Of a stretch of DNA of 64,000 nucleotides, positions 17,142 to 25,386 are shown piece by piece. A program made the position numbers and the translations under genes. Under the pieces are notes generated by a model. It made no database searches. It saw only the letters and a program-made list of their open reading frames with translations, and was not told where the DNA came from. Each line of letters begins with the position of its first letter. Positions within the stretch are counted from its first letter, which is position 1. The DNA comes from Mycobacteroides franklinii (GTDB lineage Bacteria > Actinomycetota > Actinomycetes > Mycobacteriales > Mycobacteriaceae), in contig NZ_MAFQ01000001.1 in the NCBI RefSeq assembly GCF_002013895.1, positions 558,001 to 622,000 of the forward strand, in the 5' to 3' direction.

Positions 17142-18347
17142 TTACGCGTCTACCAGCTCGCCGGAGCCGCTGGCCGGTGACATCACGTTCCCACGCTCGT
17201 CAATGACGACGACCTCGGGCTCGGTGGCTGCTTGCTTGCGTGCGTCTCGCTCGATGTGCACGACGAGCTCCTCGTCGTCGCGGAACCAGCCGTTGGGCAG
17301 CGATAGGCGCGCGATCTTCTTCCAGGTGGACGAGAGCTGGGCGAAGAAGCCTCCCGTGTTGTAGGGCAGGCCGTACTTCTGGCACAGCTCTCGTACCTCG
17401 GTGGCCATCTCGGGGTAGCGGTTGGCGGGCAGATCGGGGAACAGGTGATGTTCGATCTGGTGGGACAGGTTGCCGCTCATGATGTGAAAGAGCCTGCTGC
17501 CCTCGATGTTCGCCGAGCCAAGCAGCTGCCGGACGTACCACTCGCCCCGGGTCTCGTTGGCGGTGTCCTCTTTGGAAAACGTCTGGGTTCCGGAAGGGAA
17601 GTGTCCGCAGAAGATGATCGAGAATGTCCACAGGTTGCGCACGAAGTTGGCAGACATGTTGCCCAGGAAGGTGATCGGAAATAGCGGGCCGGTGAGCGCC
17701 GGGAAGATCACGTAGTCCTTGAGAACCTGCTTACTGGCCTTGCGCCACATGCCCTTGATCAGGGGCTTGAGGTCGTACCACTTCCGCCTGCCCCGCACGA
17801 TGTTCTCGGCCTCGAGCTCGTGCACCATGACGCCCCATTCGAAGAACACCATCAGGGCGGTCGCCCAGGCCAGGTTGCCCAGGTAGTACGGGTTCCACTT
17901 CTGCTCCGGCGCCATCCGCAGGATGCCGTAGCCGACATCGCGATCCATGCCGACGATGTTGGTATAGGTGTGGTGCATGTAGTTGTGCGAGTGCCGCCAC
18001 TGATCGGCGGGGCACACCGTGTCCCATTCGAAGTCGCGTGAGTTGAGGCCCTTTTCGCGCATCCAGTCGTATTGGCCGTGCATCACGTTGTGGCCGATCT
18101 CCATGTTGTCGAGAATCTTGGAGACGGACAGCGCGCCCACCGCGGCGAGCCATACCGGCGGGATGAAGCCCAGGTACATCATGGCGCGCCCGGCGAGCTC
18201 GCAACCGCGTTGCGTCTTGATGATCGAGTAGATGTACTCGCGGTCGCGCTCGCCCAGATCGGCGACGGTCCGCTCGCGCAATGCATCGAGGTCCTTGCCC
18301 AGGGCCTCGATATCCGCTGCGCTGATGGTGATTTCGTTGCTGGTCAT
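17142..18347 (-). CDS. desA3: Membrane acyl-CoA delta-9 desaturase, DesA3 type
   Basis: This 401-aa integral-membrane di-iron desaturase makes oleoyl-CoA from stearoyl-CoA. The three histidine clusters are HNVMH (86-90), H121-x3-HH (125-126, in HNYMHH) and HQIEHH (296-301). Hydrophobic hairpins lie around 55-80 and 155-180 and around 215-250. It follows the ferredoxin-reductase gene by 16 bases, which is the Rv3230c-Rv3229c arrangement of M. tuberculosis, where the reductase supplies electrons. The C-terminus ends ELVDA rather than the LAA tail reported to destabilise M. tuberculosis DesA3. The genome may hold other desA3-like copies; the symbol reflects family only. Confidence 0.85.
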   Translation of the reverse strand: MTSNEITISAADIEALGKDLDALRERTVADLGERDREYIYSIIKTQRGCELAGRAMMYLGFIPPVWLAAVGALSVSKILDNMEIGHNVMHGQYDWMREKGLNSRDFEWDTVCPADQWRHSHNYMHHTYTNIVGMDRDVGYGILRMAPEQKWNPYYLGNLAWATALMVFFEWGVMVHELEAENIVRGRRKWYDLKPLIKGMWRKASKQVLKDYVIFPALTGPLFPITFLGNMSANFVRNLWTFSIIFCGHFPSGTQTFSKEDTANETRGEWYVRQLLGSANIEGSRLFHIMSGNLSHQIEHHLFPDLPANRYPEMATEVRELCQKYGLPYNTGGFFAQLSSTWKKIARLSLPNGWFRDDEELVVHIERDARKQAATEPEVVVIDERGNVMSPASGSGELVDA

Positions 18348-18363
18348 CGTCTATCTCCTGGAT

Positions 18364-19455
18364 CTAAAGGCCGATCGAGACGTCACCGACGGGTGCGGTG
18401 ATACAGAGCTGGATGTGCTGATCGGGATCGTGATTCTCGTCCCCGGTGCGCAGGTTCCGGGTGCATCCGGATGTCTTCACCGCGGTGCAGGCGAAGCAGA
18501 TTCCCATCCGGCAGCCGAATTCAGGCTGCAGTCCGGCGGCCTCCGCCTGTTCGAGGATGGGCCGTCCATCGTTCTCGGCAGTGATGCCCGATGTCGCGAA
18601 GCGCAGCACGCCCCCGGCCTCGCCGGTGGTGCCCGATGTGGCGAGGGTGAACTCCTCGGTGTGCAGACGGTCGGAGAGTCCACGTTCGGCGTACAGCGCG
18701 GTCACCGCCTCATGCAATGACGGCGGTCCGCACAGGAACGTCTGAGCGTCCGCATGCCAGGGCGCGACGGCCTGCAGCTGTTCGGCGCTGAAGTGCTGGC
18801 CGCCGTCCCGGGTGTACTCCGTGTGCACCGTCACCGACGGCACCTCGCCGAGTGCAGCGAGTTCATTCGCGTAGGCGTTATCTGCGACTGTCGGGGCGTA
18901 ATAGAGCACCGCGAGCTGGCCGGGGTACCCATTGCCGATGAGTGTTCTCGCCATTGAGAGTACGGGTGTAATCCCGCTTCCGGCGGAGATCAGTACCGTC
19001 CGGATGGGGCGCGGCGTGGGGAGCACGAACGTGCCCGCGGCCGGGGTGATGCTGTACACGTCACCGACGGCGGCGTGCTTGTACAGATAGTTCGAGACCA
19101 GTCCTTCAGGCCTGCGGGCAATGGTCAGCTCGATGATGTCCCGTGCGTCGTCGGCGCACGAGGGTGAGAAGCAGCGGACGTGCCGTACGCCGTCGACCAC
19201 GATGCCCAGTTGTACGAACTGACCTGCGCGAAAGCCTTTGAATTGATGAGTTGTGCGCAAGGTCAGGGTCACGGACCGGGTGGTGCGGCGCTGCACGCGA
19301 ATGACGCGGGCGCGAGCCTCTTCCCAGGTGATCATCGGGTCGACGAGTTCGAGATAGCGGTCGACGGCGTGCGGGGTGAGGGCGGCTGTCAGCAGTCGGC
19401 CCAGTGACGACTCGGGCGTGAGGATGCGTCGGGTGGCTTTAGTTAGAAATGTCAT
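18364..19455 (-). CDS. NAD(P)H ferredoxin-type oxidoreductase, electron donor of the desaturase (Rv3230c type)
   Basis: This 363-aa flavoprotein has an FAD-binding barrel (about 50-150, with the H-V-R-CFSPS flavin-contact motif), an NAD(P) domain (VLISAGSGITPVLSMARTLI; FLCGPPSL), and a C-terminal plant-type [2Fe-2S] ferredoxin domain with CRMGICFACT and a distal QLCI cysteine. This is the domain order of the DesA3 partner. The ATG at 19455 is preceded by GGAGGG, and an operator-like palindrome lies immediately upstream. The Ala/Arg/Pro-rich sequence upstream of this ATG is not part of the protein. Confidence 0.86.
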   Translation of the reverse strand: MTFLTKATRRILTPESSLGRLLTAALTPHAVDRYLELVDPMITWEEARARVIRVQRRTTRSVTLTLRTTHQFKGFRAGQFVQLGIVVDGVRHVRCFSPSCADDARDIIELTIARRPEGLVSNYLYKHAAVGDVYSITPAAGTFVLPTPRPIRTVLISAGSGITPVLSMARTLIGNGYPGQLAVLYYAPTVADNAYANELAALGEVPSVTVHTEYTRDGGQHFSAEQLQAVAPWHADAQTFLCGPPSLHEAVTALYAERGLSDRLHTEEFTLATSGTTGEAGGVLRFATSGITAENDGRPILEQAEAAGLQPEFGCRMGICFACTAVKTSGCTRNLRTGDENHDPDQHIQLCITAPVGDVSIGL

Positions 19456-19467
19456 TCGAACTCCCTC

Positions 19468-19480
19468 CGTTAAGTTAACG
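19468..19480. promoter_or_regulatory. Operator-like palindrome CGTTAAGTTAACG
   Basis: This perfect 13-base palindrome (6-base arms around a central G) lies in the 113-base gap between the divergent reductase-desaturase operon and the TetR/FabR-like gene. It sits just upstream of the reductase ribosome site and about 90 bases upstream of the regulator start. AT-rich palindromes are rare in this GC-rich sequence. Autoregulation and control of the desaturase by the adjacent regulator is the natural reading. Confidence 0.6.
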
Positions 19481-19568
19481 AATGTACACTGAAATTGTGA
19501 ATCAACATGCCCCCACTCAGTCAAGCCGTAATCACCGTGTCGGTCATCACAGCGATACAGTGATCGAC

Positions 19569-20222
19569 ATGACCAGTCATCGGGAACGGGGATCGCATGC
19601 AGGTGCCTCCTCCCGGCGCGACTCGGTTCGCGGTGAGCAGAAACTGCGCACCCGCACCGCTTTGATGGAGGCCGCGCTCGAGCTCTCGCGCACACAGTCG
19701 TTCGCCGGGCTGAGCCTGCGTGACGTCGCTCGTGGTGCGGGAATCTCGCCGACGGCGTTCTACCGCCACTTCTCATCTCTGGATGATCTGGGGGTGGCGC
19801 TGGCCGAGGAGGGCATGCGCATCGCGCGGGGGATCGCTCGGGAGATACGTCGAGGCGAACCGGCGACATTGGCGGAGTCCATGCGCATCCTCGCCGAGCA
19901 AGTGCGGGTAAACCCGGATCAGCTGCGGTTTGTCGTCACCGAGCGATACACGGCACCCACTGAGGTGCGGCGGGCGGTGAGTATCGAGATGCGCCTGCTC
20001 GCAGGGGAGCTGGCGATCGATCTGGCTCGACGCGATCAGATGCGGCTATGGGATTCCGCCGATCTCACGACGGCGGCCAACCTGATTTTGTCGATCGCCG
20101 CCAATGCGGTGGCCGAACTGGTGCAGCCCGATGCCGACACCGCCGAGGTTGTCGATGGTGCCACCAACGCGTTGACGATGGCCTTTGTTGGCTTGCAGAA
20201 CTGGAAGTCGGTGCCGCGCTAA
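19569..20222 (+). CDS. TetR-family regulator, FabR/DesT-like, of the desaturase operon
   Basis: This 217-aa protein (from the ATG at 19569; earlier in-frame starts exist, including 19482) has a strong TetR HTH: TRTALMEAALELSRTQSFAGLSLRDVARGAGISPTAFYRHFSSLDDLGVAL. This matches the FabR/DesT subgroup, which senses acyl-CoA saturation and represses unsaturated fatty acid genes. The C-terminal half (VRVNPDQLRFVVTERYTAPTEVRRAV) also fits that subgroup. Divergence from the desaturase operon and the palindrome between them support the role by analogy with DesT-DesCB of Pseudomonas. Its stop overlaps that of the 53-aa gene on the other strand. Confidence 0.8.
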   Translation: MTSHRERGSHAGASSRRDSVRGEQKLRTRTALMEAALELSRTQSFAGLSLRDVARGAGISPTAFYRHFSSLDDLGVALAEEGMRIARGIAREIRRGEPATLAESMRILAEQVRVNPDQLRFVVTERYTAPTEVRRAVSIEMRLLAGELAIDLARRDQMRLWDSADLTTAANLILSIAANAVAELVQPDADTAEVVDGATNALTMAFVGLQNWKSVPR

Positions 20223-20380
20223 CCGCGACGCTCCGATTCGCCGAGTCGTTGATGTAGTCGATCGCGGATCTCTTCCACCGTGTACGCCTTGCGTCTGCGT
20301 TGATCACGAGCGACCAGCACGCCCCCCGCTGCCACCCCGACGGCCCCCGCGAGCCCGACCCACTTCCACATGTTGGCCAT
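20219..20380 (-). CDS. 53-aa single-pass membrane microprotein
   Basis: The ATG at 20380 gives a 53-residue protein starting MANMWKWVGLAG. It has one hydrophobic helix (about 6-24, rich in Gly/Ala/Val), a strongly basic juxtamembrane patch (RDQRRRK, 25-31), then a helical charged tail YTVEEIRDRLHQRLGESERRG. The pattern of an N-terminal anchor, a positive stop-transfer patch and a YT.EEIR.RL tail looks like a real conserved small protein rather than noise. Its stop overlaps the TetR stop on the opposite strand. The start lies 42 bases from the divergent hydrolase gene at 20423. Confidence 0.62.
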   Translation of the reverse strand: MANMWKWVGLAGAVGVAAGGVLVARDQRRRKAYTVEEIRDRLHQRLGESERRG

Positions 20381-20422
20381 CGGTCCAGGCTACGGTGCGG
20401 GAGTGGACGGGAATGCGACAGG

Positions 20423-21139
20423 ATGAGCCGCTTGCGTGAAGACAATGGATCCGTGTCGATCGAGGAGGCCCTCGATGCGACACGGACCGGCGACATTTGG
20501 GTGTTCCGCGGACGATCGGGTCCCGATCGTCTGATTCAGACATTGTCGAACAGTCCGGTCAACCATGTCGGCATGACGTTGGCGATCGACGATTTGCCGC
20601 CGCTGATGTGGCACGCCGAACTCGGCAACAAGCTCACCGATGTGTGGACAGGCGATACCCACCGGGGAGTGCAGCTGCACGATGCCCGTGAGGCGATCGA
20701 GCGATGGTCACACGTCTACGGCCAGCGATGCTGGCTACGCCAGCTCAGCCCGCGGGTGACTCGTGAGCAGGAGGACGCAGCGCTGCGCGTGGTGGCCCGC
20801 ATGGACGGGACACCGTTTCCGGCCACCGCCCGGTTGACCGGCCGTTGGATGCGGGGCCGACTTCCCACCGTCAGCGATCTGACTCGTGGACTTCCCTTCG
20901 TGCACAAGAAGGTTCGCGAGGTGGCCGAGCGGGACATTACGAAAAAACGGCAAGCTGGGCTGGAGACAGCGTTCTGCGCCGAGACGGTGGCGATCACCCT
21001 CGAGGAGATGGGGCTGCTCGTCACCGAGAAGCGGTCGAACTACTTCGATCCGGGATCGTTCTGGAGCGGTGACAATCTGCCGCTGGCGCCGGGCTACTCG
21101 CTGGGCAGGGAGATCGTCGTCGAGGTGCCCGAGCCTTAG
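20423..21139 (+). CDS. Permuted papain-like hydrolase (YiiX/NlpC-P60 superfamily)
   Basis: This 238-aa protein has the circularly permuted NlpC/P60 arrangement: the histidine comes early (His48 in SPVNHVGMTL) and the cysteine late (Cys185 in ETAFCAETVAITLEEMGL). GDIWVFRGRSGPDRLIQ precedes the histidine, as in YiiX/YaeF-type amidases. There is no signal peptide or lipobox, so it is probably cytoplasmic, which argues for lipid or small-amide substrates rather than peptidoglycan. The ATG at 20423 is chosen as the last start before the conserved domain; longer in-frame starts run through the divergent 53-aa gene. Confidence 0.75.
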   Translation: MSRLREDNGSVSIEEALDATRTGDIWVFRGRSGPDRLIQTLSNSPVNHVGMTLAIDDLPPLMWHAELGNKLTDVWTGDTHRGVQLHDAREAIERWSHVYGQRCWLRQLSPRVTREQEDAALRVVARMDGTPFPATARLTGRWMRGRLPTVSDLTRGLPFVHKKVREVAERDITKKRQAGLETAFCAETVAITLEEMGLLVTEKRSNYFDPGSFWSGDNLPLAPGYSLGREIVVEVPEP

Positions 21140-21149
21140 GCAATCGGAC

Positions 21150-21908
21150 TCACGTGATCCGAATTGAGCGGACCAGCTGTTCGGCCGGCGCCAGATCCCG
21201 TTCGTGGTCAAAGTAGACGGCGAGCTGGACGTGGCTGGGGACCCCGATTGCGAAGCCGAACAATGCAGGTGCGCGTCCATCATGTGATTGTTCGTCTACA
21301 CGGTAGGAATGGAACAAGATTCCTTCGGCGGACCAGTCGTTGCGGTCATACGCAGCCGGAGAGGCGTTTTGGATAATTTTATCGAGCCGTTGCCGCGGCT
21401 CTTCGATGTTCTCCCATACCGCGATCCACGCGGTGAGGCCGGGGCGCCACAGCACGAGGTGCTCGTCTTCGGTTCGGCGGCTCATGGGCTCGGGCACAGC
21501 GATACTGCAATGTGCGGTCAGTTGGCCTCGCCCCTCGACCCACGGAAAGTCCGGATTCAAGCCATGCGGGTTTGAAGCAGCCGGATCGATTGGGGCGCCC
21601 TCCGGGTCCTCCACGAAGCGGTCGCCGTCTCGTATCCATGCGGTGCCGTGGCGCGCATCGAGATGGGGAAGTATCGCGCGGTCGTAATTGGCGATGGTGT
21701 TGAGCGAGTACATGCCTAGATTGGCGGCGTCGTCGACATAACTCTGGCTCTCGTCGCCGGCGAAGAAGGTCCAGCCGGAGTAGTCGCGGAACATGAAACC
21801 AACTGGCCGTCCATCGACCGTGATCCGATCGCTGGCGATGCAAGCCTCGTTTCGCGCAAGGTCGGGGACTATCTGTTCGGCGGCAAGCCGGAACTTCTTC
21901 TCTGTCAC
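21150..21908 (-). CDS. DUF2185 (Imm33-like) domain protein
   Basis: This 252-aa protein's N-terminal half has the DUF2185 pattern: [62 protein letters not shown]. The C-terminal half ([33 protein letters not shown]...[19 protein letters not shown]) is a separate beta-rich domain I cannot name. The GTG at 21908 overlaps the fdhD stop by 4 bases, so it is probably cotranslated as the third gene of the fdhF operon. Imm33 relatives occur as immunity proteins, but no toxin gene is nearby. A role in this operon is unknown. Confidence 0.72.
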   Translation of the reverse strand: MTEKKFRLAAEQIVPDLARNEACIASDRITVDGRPVGFMFRDYSGWTFFAGDESQSYVDDAANLGMYSLNTIANYDRAILPHLDARHGTAWIRDGDRFVEDPEGAPIDPAASNPHGLNPDFPWVEGRGQLTAHCSIAVPEPMSRRTEDEHLVLWRPGLTAWIAVWENIEEPRQRLDKIIQNASPAAYDRNDWSAEGILFHSYRVDEQSHDGRAPALFGFAIGVPSHVQLAVYFDHERDLAPAEQLVRSIRIT

Positions 21909-22729
21909 AGGGTCACCCGATCTGTTCGGCTGTAGACGTTCATGCTGTCTTCGCGCAGGAATGCCACGAGCGTCATCCCCGACTGCGCCGCGAGGTCCAC
22001 TGCCAGAGAAGACGGTGCCGACACCGCGGCCAGGATCGGAATGCCCGCCATGGTGGCTTTCTGGGCGAGTTCGAAAGAGGCGCGACCACTGACCAGCAGC
22101 GCGGTCCCGGTGAGGGGCACCCTGTCGCTTTCGAGTGCCCACCCGATGACCTTGTCCACCGCGTTGTGTCGGCCGATGTCCTCGCGCACCGCCAACATGG
22201 TCCCGTCCACGGTGAACAGCGCGGCGGCATGTAGCCCACCGGTGGTCGCGAAAACCTTTTGCGCCGAACGAAGTTTGTCGGGCAGGCCGGCCAGTGTGCT
22301 TGATGTGATGGTGGACGGGTCATCGCCGGGGGAGAAGCGGCTGATGGTGCGCACCGCGTCCAGCGAGGCTTTACCGCAGACACCGCACGAGGAGGTGGTG
22401 TAGAAGTTTCTGGTCACCGTGGGGTCGGGGGCGGCAACTCCCGGGGCCAGGGTTACGTCCAGAACGTTGTAGGTGTTCAGGCCGTCGGGCCCGTCGCCTT
22501 GGCAGTAGCGCACGGTCCGCAGGTCGTCGCGGCTGGAGATGACTCCCTCGGTGAGCAGGAAGCCCTGGGTGAGTTCGACATCCGATCCCGGGGTACGCAT
22601 GGTGACCGCCACCGCGCGCCCGTTCACCCGAATTTCCAGCGGTTCTTCGACGACGAGCGTCTCGCTGCGGTCATTGCGTCCGTCACCTTCGATGCGACGG
22701 ATCCTGCGCCGGTCGGTGACCCTACCCAC
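21905..22729 (-). CDS. fdhD: Formate dehydrogenase accessory sulfurtransferase FdhD
   Basis: This 274-aa protein passes sulfur from a cysteine desulfurase to the molybdenum cofactor of formate dehydrogenase. The conserved CGVCGK loop ([14 protein letters not shown], near 114-127) carries the persulfide cysteines. [13 protein letters not shown] and the C-terminal [16 protein letters not shown] are family signatures. It starts with GTG and overlaps fdhF by 8 bases. The M. tuberculosis equivalents are Rv2899c-Rv2900c, at a different chromosomal position. Confidence 0.92.
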   Translation of the reverse strand: MGRVTDRRRIRRIEGDGRNDRSETLVVEEPLEIRVNGRAVAVTMRTPGSDVELTQGFLLTEGVISSRDDLRTVRYCQGDGPDGLNTYNVLDVTLAPGVAAPDPTVTRNFYTTSSCGVCGKASLDAVRTISRFSPGDDPSTITSSTLAGLPDKLRSAQKVFATTGGLHAAALFTVDGTMLAVREDIGRHNAVDKVIGWALESDRVPLTGTALLVSGRASFELAQKATMAGIPILAAVSAPSSLAVDLAAQSGMTLVAFLREDSMNVYSRTDRVTL

Positions 22730-25058
22730 GACTCACCAATCGGATCACGACCGCCTTCGACACCGGAGTATTGGACCTATCCGCGACGTGATCAAGGGGC
22801 ACAAGCGGATTGGTTTCTGGATAGTACGCGGCGGCGTTGCCGCGCGGAGTGGAGTACGGCACCACGAGAAAATCCTCGGCGCGACGTTCCTCGATCACAC
22901 CGTCGGCACCCGGATACTCGGACACCAGGTCGACCCGCGCACCCTCGGACAACCCAAATGCTGCAAGGTCTTCCGGGTTGACAAAGATCACGCGCCGACC
23001 GCCCTTGACGCCGCGGTAACGGTCGTCCAGGCCATAGATGGTGGTGTTGTATTGGTCGTGGCTGCGCAGGGTCTGCAGCACCAACCGGCCTTCGGGGACC
23101 GCCACCCACTCCAGCGGTGCGGTCGAGAAATTGGCCTTGCCGGTGTGGGTTGGGAATTGGCGATCGTCGCGCGGCGGATGCGGCAGCGCGAACCCATCCG
23201 GTTGGCGCACCTTGGTGTTGTAGTCGGCGCATCCGGGCACCACCCGTGAGATCGCATCGCGGATGGTGTCGTAGTCGTCGGCGAACCGCTCCCACGGCAC
23301 GGGATGCGTCGGTCCCAGGATGGCGTTCGCCAGTTGGCAGACGATGGCGACCTCGCTGCGCAGCTGAGTGCTCGGGGGGTGTAGACCGCCGCGTGACAGG
23401 TGCACCATGGACATTGAATCCTCCACGGAAACAACCTGTTTACCCGACTTCTGGATATCTTTGTCGGTGCGCCCAAGGGTCGGCAGAATGAGCGCGGTAC
23501 GCCCGTTTACCACGTGACTGCGGTTGAGTTTGGTGGAGATCTGCACGGTAAGGGCGCAGTTGCGCAGCGCGGCCTCGGTGACGGCGGTGTCGGGTGTGGC
23601 GGAAGCAAAGTTGCCGCCCATCCCGATGAAAACAGAAACCTTGCCGTCCCGCATGGCACGGATGGCGTCGACGGTATCGAAACCGTGCTTGCGAGGGCTG
23701 GCGATACCGAACTCGGAATCCAATGCGGCCAAGAATGTTTCGGGCATCTTCTCCCAAATGCCCATGGTGCGGTCGCCCTGGACGTTCGAGTGGCCGCGAA
23801 CGGGGCACACTCCGGCACCCGGCTTGCCGATCATGCCGCGCATCAGCAGCAGGTTTGTCGCCTCGCCTATGGTGGCGACCGCGTGCCGATGCTGGGTGAG
23901 GCCCATTGCCCAACAGAAGATGGTGCGCTTCGAGTCGGCCAAGAGCCCGGCAACAGTCTTGAGCTGGGACATCTCGATGCCTGTTGCCTGCATGACTGTT
24001 TCCCAGTCAACCGCGCGCGTGCGCGCGGCCCATTCCTGGTAACCCGCGCAGTGCTCGTCAATGAATTGGCGGTCGACGACGCTCCCCGGGTTGGCATCTT
24101 CGGCCTCCAGTAGCAGCCTGCCCAGTCCGGTGAACAGCGCCATATCCCCGCCGAGGCGGATCTGCACGAACTCGTCGGCGATCGCCACGCCATGTCCGAC
24201 GACGCCATGGACCTTCTGTGGATCCTTGAACCGGAGCAATCCCGCCTCGGGGAGTGGGTTGACGGCAATGATCTTGGCGCCGTTGGCTTTCGCCTTCTCC
24301 AGCACCGACAGCATGCGAGGATGGTTGGTGCCGGGATTCTGGCCGGCGATGAGGATGACGTCGGCGTGTTCGATATCGGGCACTGACACCGAGCCCTTGC
24401 CGATTCCGATCGAGTCCGTCAGTGCGGTGCCCGACGATTCGTGACACATGTTGGAGCAGTCGGGCAGATTGTTGGTGCCCAGGCTGCGCACCAACAGTTG
24501 GTAGCAGAACGCGGCCTCGTTACTGGTGCGCCCCGACGTGTAGAACACCAGTCGGTCCGGGTCCGCGGCCGCCCGCACCTCGTCGGCGATCAGCGCATAT
24601 GCGTCGTCCCAATCGATGGGGCGGTAGTGCGAATCGCCGGCGCGCAGCACCATCGGGTGGGTCAGGCGACCTTGCTGGCTGAGCCAGTACTCGGGGAGTT
24701 CCGCTAGCTCGTCGACCGAGTGTTGGGCGAAAAACGCGGGAGTGACGGTGCGTGTTGTGGCCTCTTCGGCAACGGCTTTGGCGCCGTTCTCGCAGAACTC
24801 GGCGAGTTTGCGGTGGCCAGGAGTTTCGGGCCATGCGCAGCCGGGGCAATCAAAGCCGTGACGTTGATTCAGCTTGGTCAGTGCCGCGGCGGTGCGCAGC
24901 GGGCCCATTTGTTCGAGACCGCGTTGCAGGGAAACCGCGACCGCGGTCATCCCCGCTGCGACGTCCTTCGCCCCGGTGACGGAGATATCGGGTTCGGCAT
25001 GCGCGCCCGGTTCGGCCTCCATGTCTGGCTGAACCGTCGGTATCCGGTGCCCGGTCAT
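22722..25058 (-). CDS. fdhF: Molybdopterin oxidoreductase, FdhF/YdeP-family formate dehydrogenase alpha-like
   Basis: This 778-aa protein has an N-terminal [4Fe-4S] region ([10 protein letters not shown]...EFCENGAKA), molybdopterin-binding domains ([60 protein letters not shown]) and a C-terminal molydop-binding domain ([16 protein letters not shown]). It belongs to the YdeP/FdhF-like group rather than the selenocysteine formate dehydrogenases; no in-frame TGA is present. The ATG at 25058 gives almost the 779 residues of Rv2900c; the ATG at 25067 is an alternative. The overlapping fdhD supports a formate or related redox role; mobA for the guanine dinucleotide cofactor is also in this window. 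Confidence 0.86.
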   Translation of the reverse strand: MTGHRIPTVQPDMEAEPGAHAEPDISVTGAKDVAAGMTAVAVSLQRGLEQMGPLRTAAALTKLNQRHGFDCPGCAWPETPGHRKLAEFCENGAKAVAEEATTRTVTPAFFAQHSVDELAELPEYWLSQQGRLTHPMVLRAGDSHYRPIDWDDAYALIADEVRAAADPDRLVFYTSGRTSNEAAFCYQLLVRSLGTNNLPDCSNMCHESSGTALTDSIGIGKGSVSVPDIEHADVILIAGQNPGTNHPRMLSVLEKAKANGAKIIAVNPLPEAGLLRFKDPQKVHGVVGHGVAIADEFVQIRLGGDMALFTGLGRLLLEAEDANPGSVVDRQFIDEHCAGYQEWAARTRAVDWETVMQATGIEMSQLKTVAGLLADSKRTIFCWAMGLTQHRHAVATIGEATNLLLMRGMIGKPGAGVCPVRGHSNVQGDRTMGIWEKMPETFLAALDSEFGIASPRKHGFDTVDAIRAMRDGKVSVFIGMGGNFASATPDTAVTEAALRNCALTVQISTKLNRSHVVNGRTALILPTLGRTDKDIQKSGKQVVSVEDSMSMVHLSRGGLHPPSTQLRSEVAIVCQLANAILGPTHPVPWERFADDYDTIRDAISRVVPGCADYNTKVRQPDGFALPHPPRDDRQFPTHTGKANFSTAPLEWVAVPEGRLVLQTLRSHDQYNTTIYGLDDRYRGVKGGRRVIFVNPEDLAAFGLSEGARVDLVSEYPGADGVIEERRAEDFLVVPYSTPRGNAAAYYPETNPLVPLDHVADRSNTPVSKAVVIRLVSRG

Positions 25059-25386
25059 GGTTCTCATTCTGGACCCGTCGTTCACTCTGGGCGCCACAAC
25101 CCTGAGATGGCATTTCCCGTCCAGACGGTGTTCGGGAGTAACCAAGCAGATGCTTGGCTGATCCTTGTGATTTGCCTCACGTCTACTGGTGGGTAGCGCG
25201 GCAACGACACTGGCCAGGCAGCGGGAATGGCTCGACAGGTGTCAAGTTCTGCACCTGCGGGTATGCCCTCGGCAAGGTCAGCGGTGTGAAAGTGCAATAA
25301 TCGGTACCGAGAGTGACAGAAAACTCTGCTGAATGGTGGCGTACGTACCGTCACCGCCAGAGTTCGTCGTGAAAGGTAGGTCACCG
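25059..25386. promoter_or_regulatory. Divergent promoter region between fdhF and korA
   Basis: These 328 bases hold no convincing gene. At 25293-25301 TGCAATAAT resembles an extended -10 element (TGN plus an AT-rich hexamer) about 86 bases upstream of the korA GTG; no good -35 is visible. AAAGGTAGG at 25373-25381 is the korA ribosome site. I see no clear promoter for fdhF. Confidence 0.4.
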
